From: DASZPJ01 sp035550295
Lineage (GTDB): Bacteria; Patescibacteriota; Saccharimonadia; Saccharimonadales; UBA4665
Direction of reading: 5' to 3'
Assembly: GCA_035550295.1 (NCBI GenBank)
Contig: DASZPJ010000030.1
Coordinates: forward strand, 1-31,004
DNA: 31,004 nt
Positions 30,423-31,004 of this stretch are shown piece after piece; position 1 is the first letter of the stretch, and every line of letters starts with the position of its first letter. The notes under the pieces were generated by a model that was given only the letters and a program-made list of their open reading frames with translations, was not told the origin of the DNA and searched no databases. The position numbers and the translations under genes are program-made.

Positions 30423-31004
30423 ACTCGACGGACGAGCACTTTTTACTTACCTAACAATTACGATGGTCGGCCTGGCCTTGCTGGCTTTGGTCTCGCCAAG
30501 TATTGGTGATGCAGTGCCACTGCAAGTTGTGACTTACCTGGTGGCTTTTGTGCCACTGTTAGTTATAGCGGGATTGCTGTACTACGTTTTCGGATCGTCA
30601 AACCGTAAGTCCAAAGAATTCAGCCATCGCACAAGCCAACTGCTATCCGCCGTTGCCAGTAGCAGCTTGGTGGCAAGCGTGTTGGCAACCTATGTTTCGA
30701 CTGCAGGGCAATATAGCTTAACTCGGGCCCAGTCGGTTCTGGAAAATACCGGCGTGGCGTTCCTGTTCGTTGCTTTTGCTTGCACCTTACTGCTGATCAA
30801 CAGCCAGAAATTTGTATATTGGCCATTGTGGAACAGCAAAGACAGGCGAAGTGCCGATGAGCGACAAAAATCAGTCCGTAACCGGGTCTATGAAAAGTCG
30901 TACCGCACATTATTGTTGGTCATTTTTGTACTTGGCGAACTGGCTAACACGAAGTCGCAGCGTTTGCACGACGAACTACTCCAAGTGTTTGTACTTTGCC
31001 TATT
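30415..31004 (+). CDS. Four-helix membrane protein, DUF2178-like (partial at window end)
   Basis: At least 196 residues, open at the right edge. Hydrophobic segments lie at about 10-28, 36-58, 75-95 and 108-128, with a further one near 168-185. The polar stretch KDRRSADERQKSVRNRVYEKSYR between them recalls the DERQ-type motif of DUF2178-like proteins that pair with small Xre regulators. AGGAGG 7 nt before the ATG gives it strong translation, unlike the leaderless xre that it overlaps by 8 nt. Function is unknown. Confidence 0.8.
   Translation, partial: MRKLDGRALFTYLTITMVGLALLALVSPSIGDAVPLQVVTYLVAFVPLLVIAGLLYYVFGSSNRKSKEFSHRTSQLLSAVASSSLVASVLATYVSTAGQYSLTRAQSVLENTGVAFLFVAFACTLLLINSQKFVYWPLWNSKDRRSADERQKSVRNRVYEKSYRTLLLVIFVLGELANTKSQRLHDELLQVFVLCL

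Overview
The window looks like a chromosomal segment of a Patescibacteria/CPR bacterium, most likely Saccharibacteria (TM7). This is inferred from the gene repertoire, not from a 16S gene, which is absent. Genes are tightly packed, TGA reads as stop throughout, and all five complete non-Gly tRNAs and the tRNA-Gly encode their CCA end. Many genes start directly behind a -10 box. UvrC has no cysteine. There is no sign of phage, IS element or CRISPR array.

Layout. 1-2513 (minus): two overlapping ABC half-exporters, the second cut by the window edge, divergent from a Pro/Ala/Glu-rich membrane-anchored protein (2754-4598). 4617-7382: trhO (tRNA U34 hydroxylase), a small unknown and uvrC, each with its own -10 box. 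7374-9127: a Nudix hydrolase and a divergent aminopeptidase P. 9142-11538: an operon of a PF04020-type membrane protein, secG and a membrane-anchored family 5 solute-binding protein. 11551-12008: a REP-like repeat, a truncated tRNA-Leu copy followed by a structured insert, then an intact tRNA-Leu(CAG) and its terminator. 12013-14706: a four-helix membrane protein, an FAD-linked dehydrogenase and a small unknown. 14715-15051: a tRNA-Leu(GAG)/tRNA-Val(UAC) operon on the minus strand. 15056-17817: a D,D-carboxypeptidase divergent from lemA-htpX. 17835-21584: membrane protein, ligA, membrane protein, all overlapping. 21647-24485: a Pro-rich pilin-like envelope protein, a candidate structured RNA and corA. 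24482-27295: small accessory genes (two unknown proteins, DUF1905, SPFH/slipin, DUF1801) interleaved with tRNA-Ala, tRNA-Phe and tRNA-Gly. 27314-31004: an acyltransferase-3, a cyclopropane-fatty-acid-synthase-like methyltransferase, and an Xre regulator overlapping a membrane protein that runs off the end.

Functionally this is mostly housekeeping (DNA repair and ligation, tRNA modification, secretion, cell-wall trimming, Mg/Co transport, membrane proteostasis) with envelope genes suited to a surface-associated lifestyle.

The most unusual signals are: (i) about ten genes whose start codon lies 6-9 nt behind a -10 hexamer, implying leaderless mRNAs; (ii) two unknown genes that share the same 40-nt promoter/operator/start architecture; (iii) a tRNA-Gly in which the universal G19-C56 tertiary pair appears replaced by U19-A56; (iv) a 65-nt perfect tRNA-Leu duplication interrupted in its T loop by a structured insert; (v) a cysteine-free UvrC; (vi) a promoter-driven structured RNA candidate before corA.
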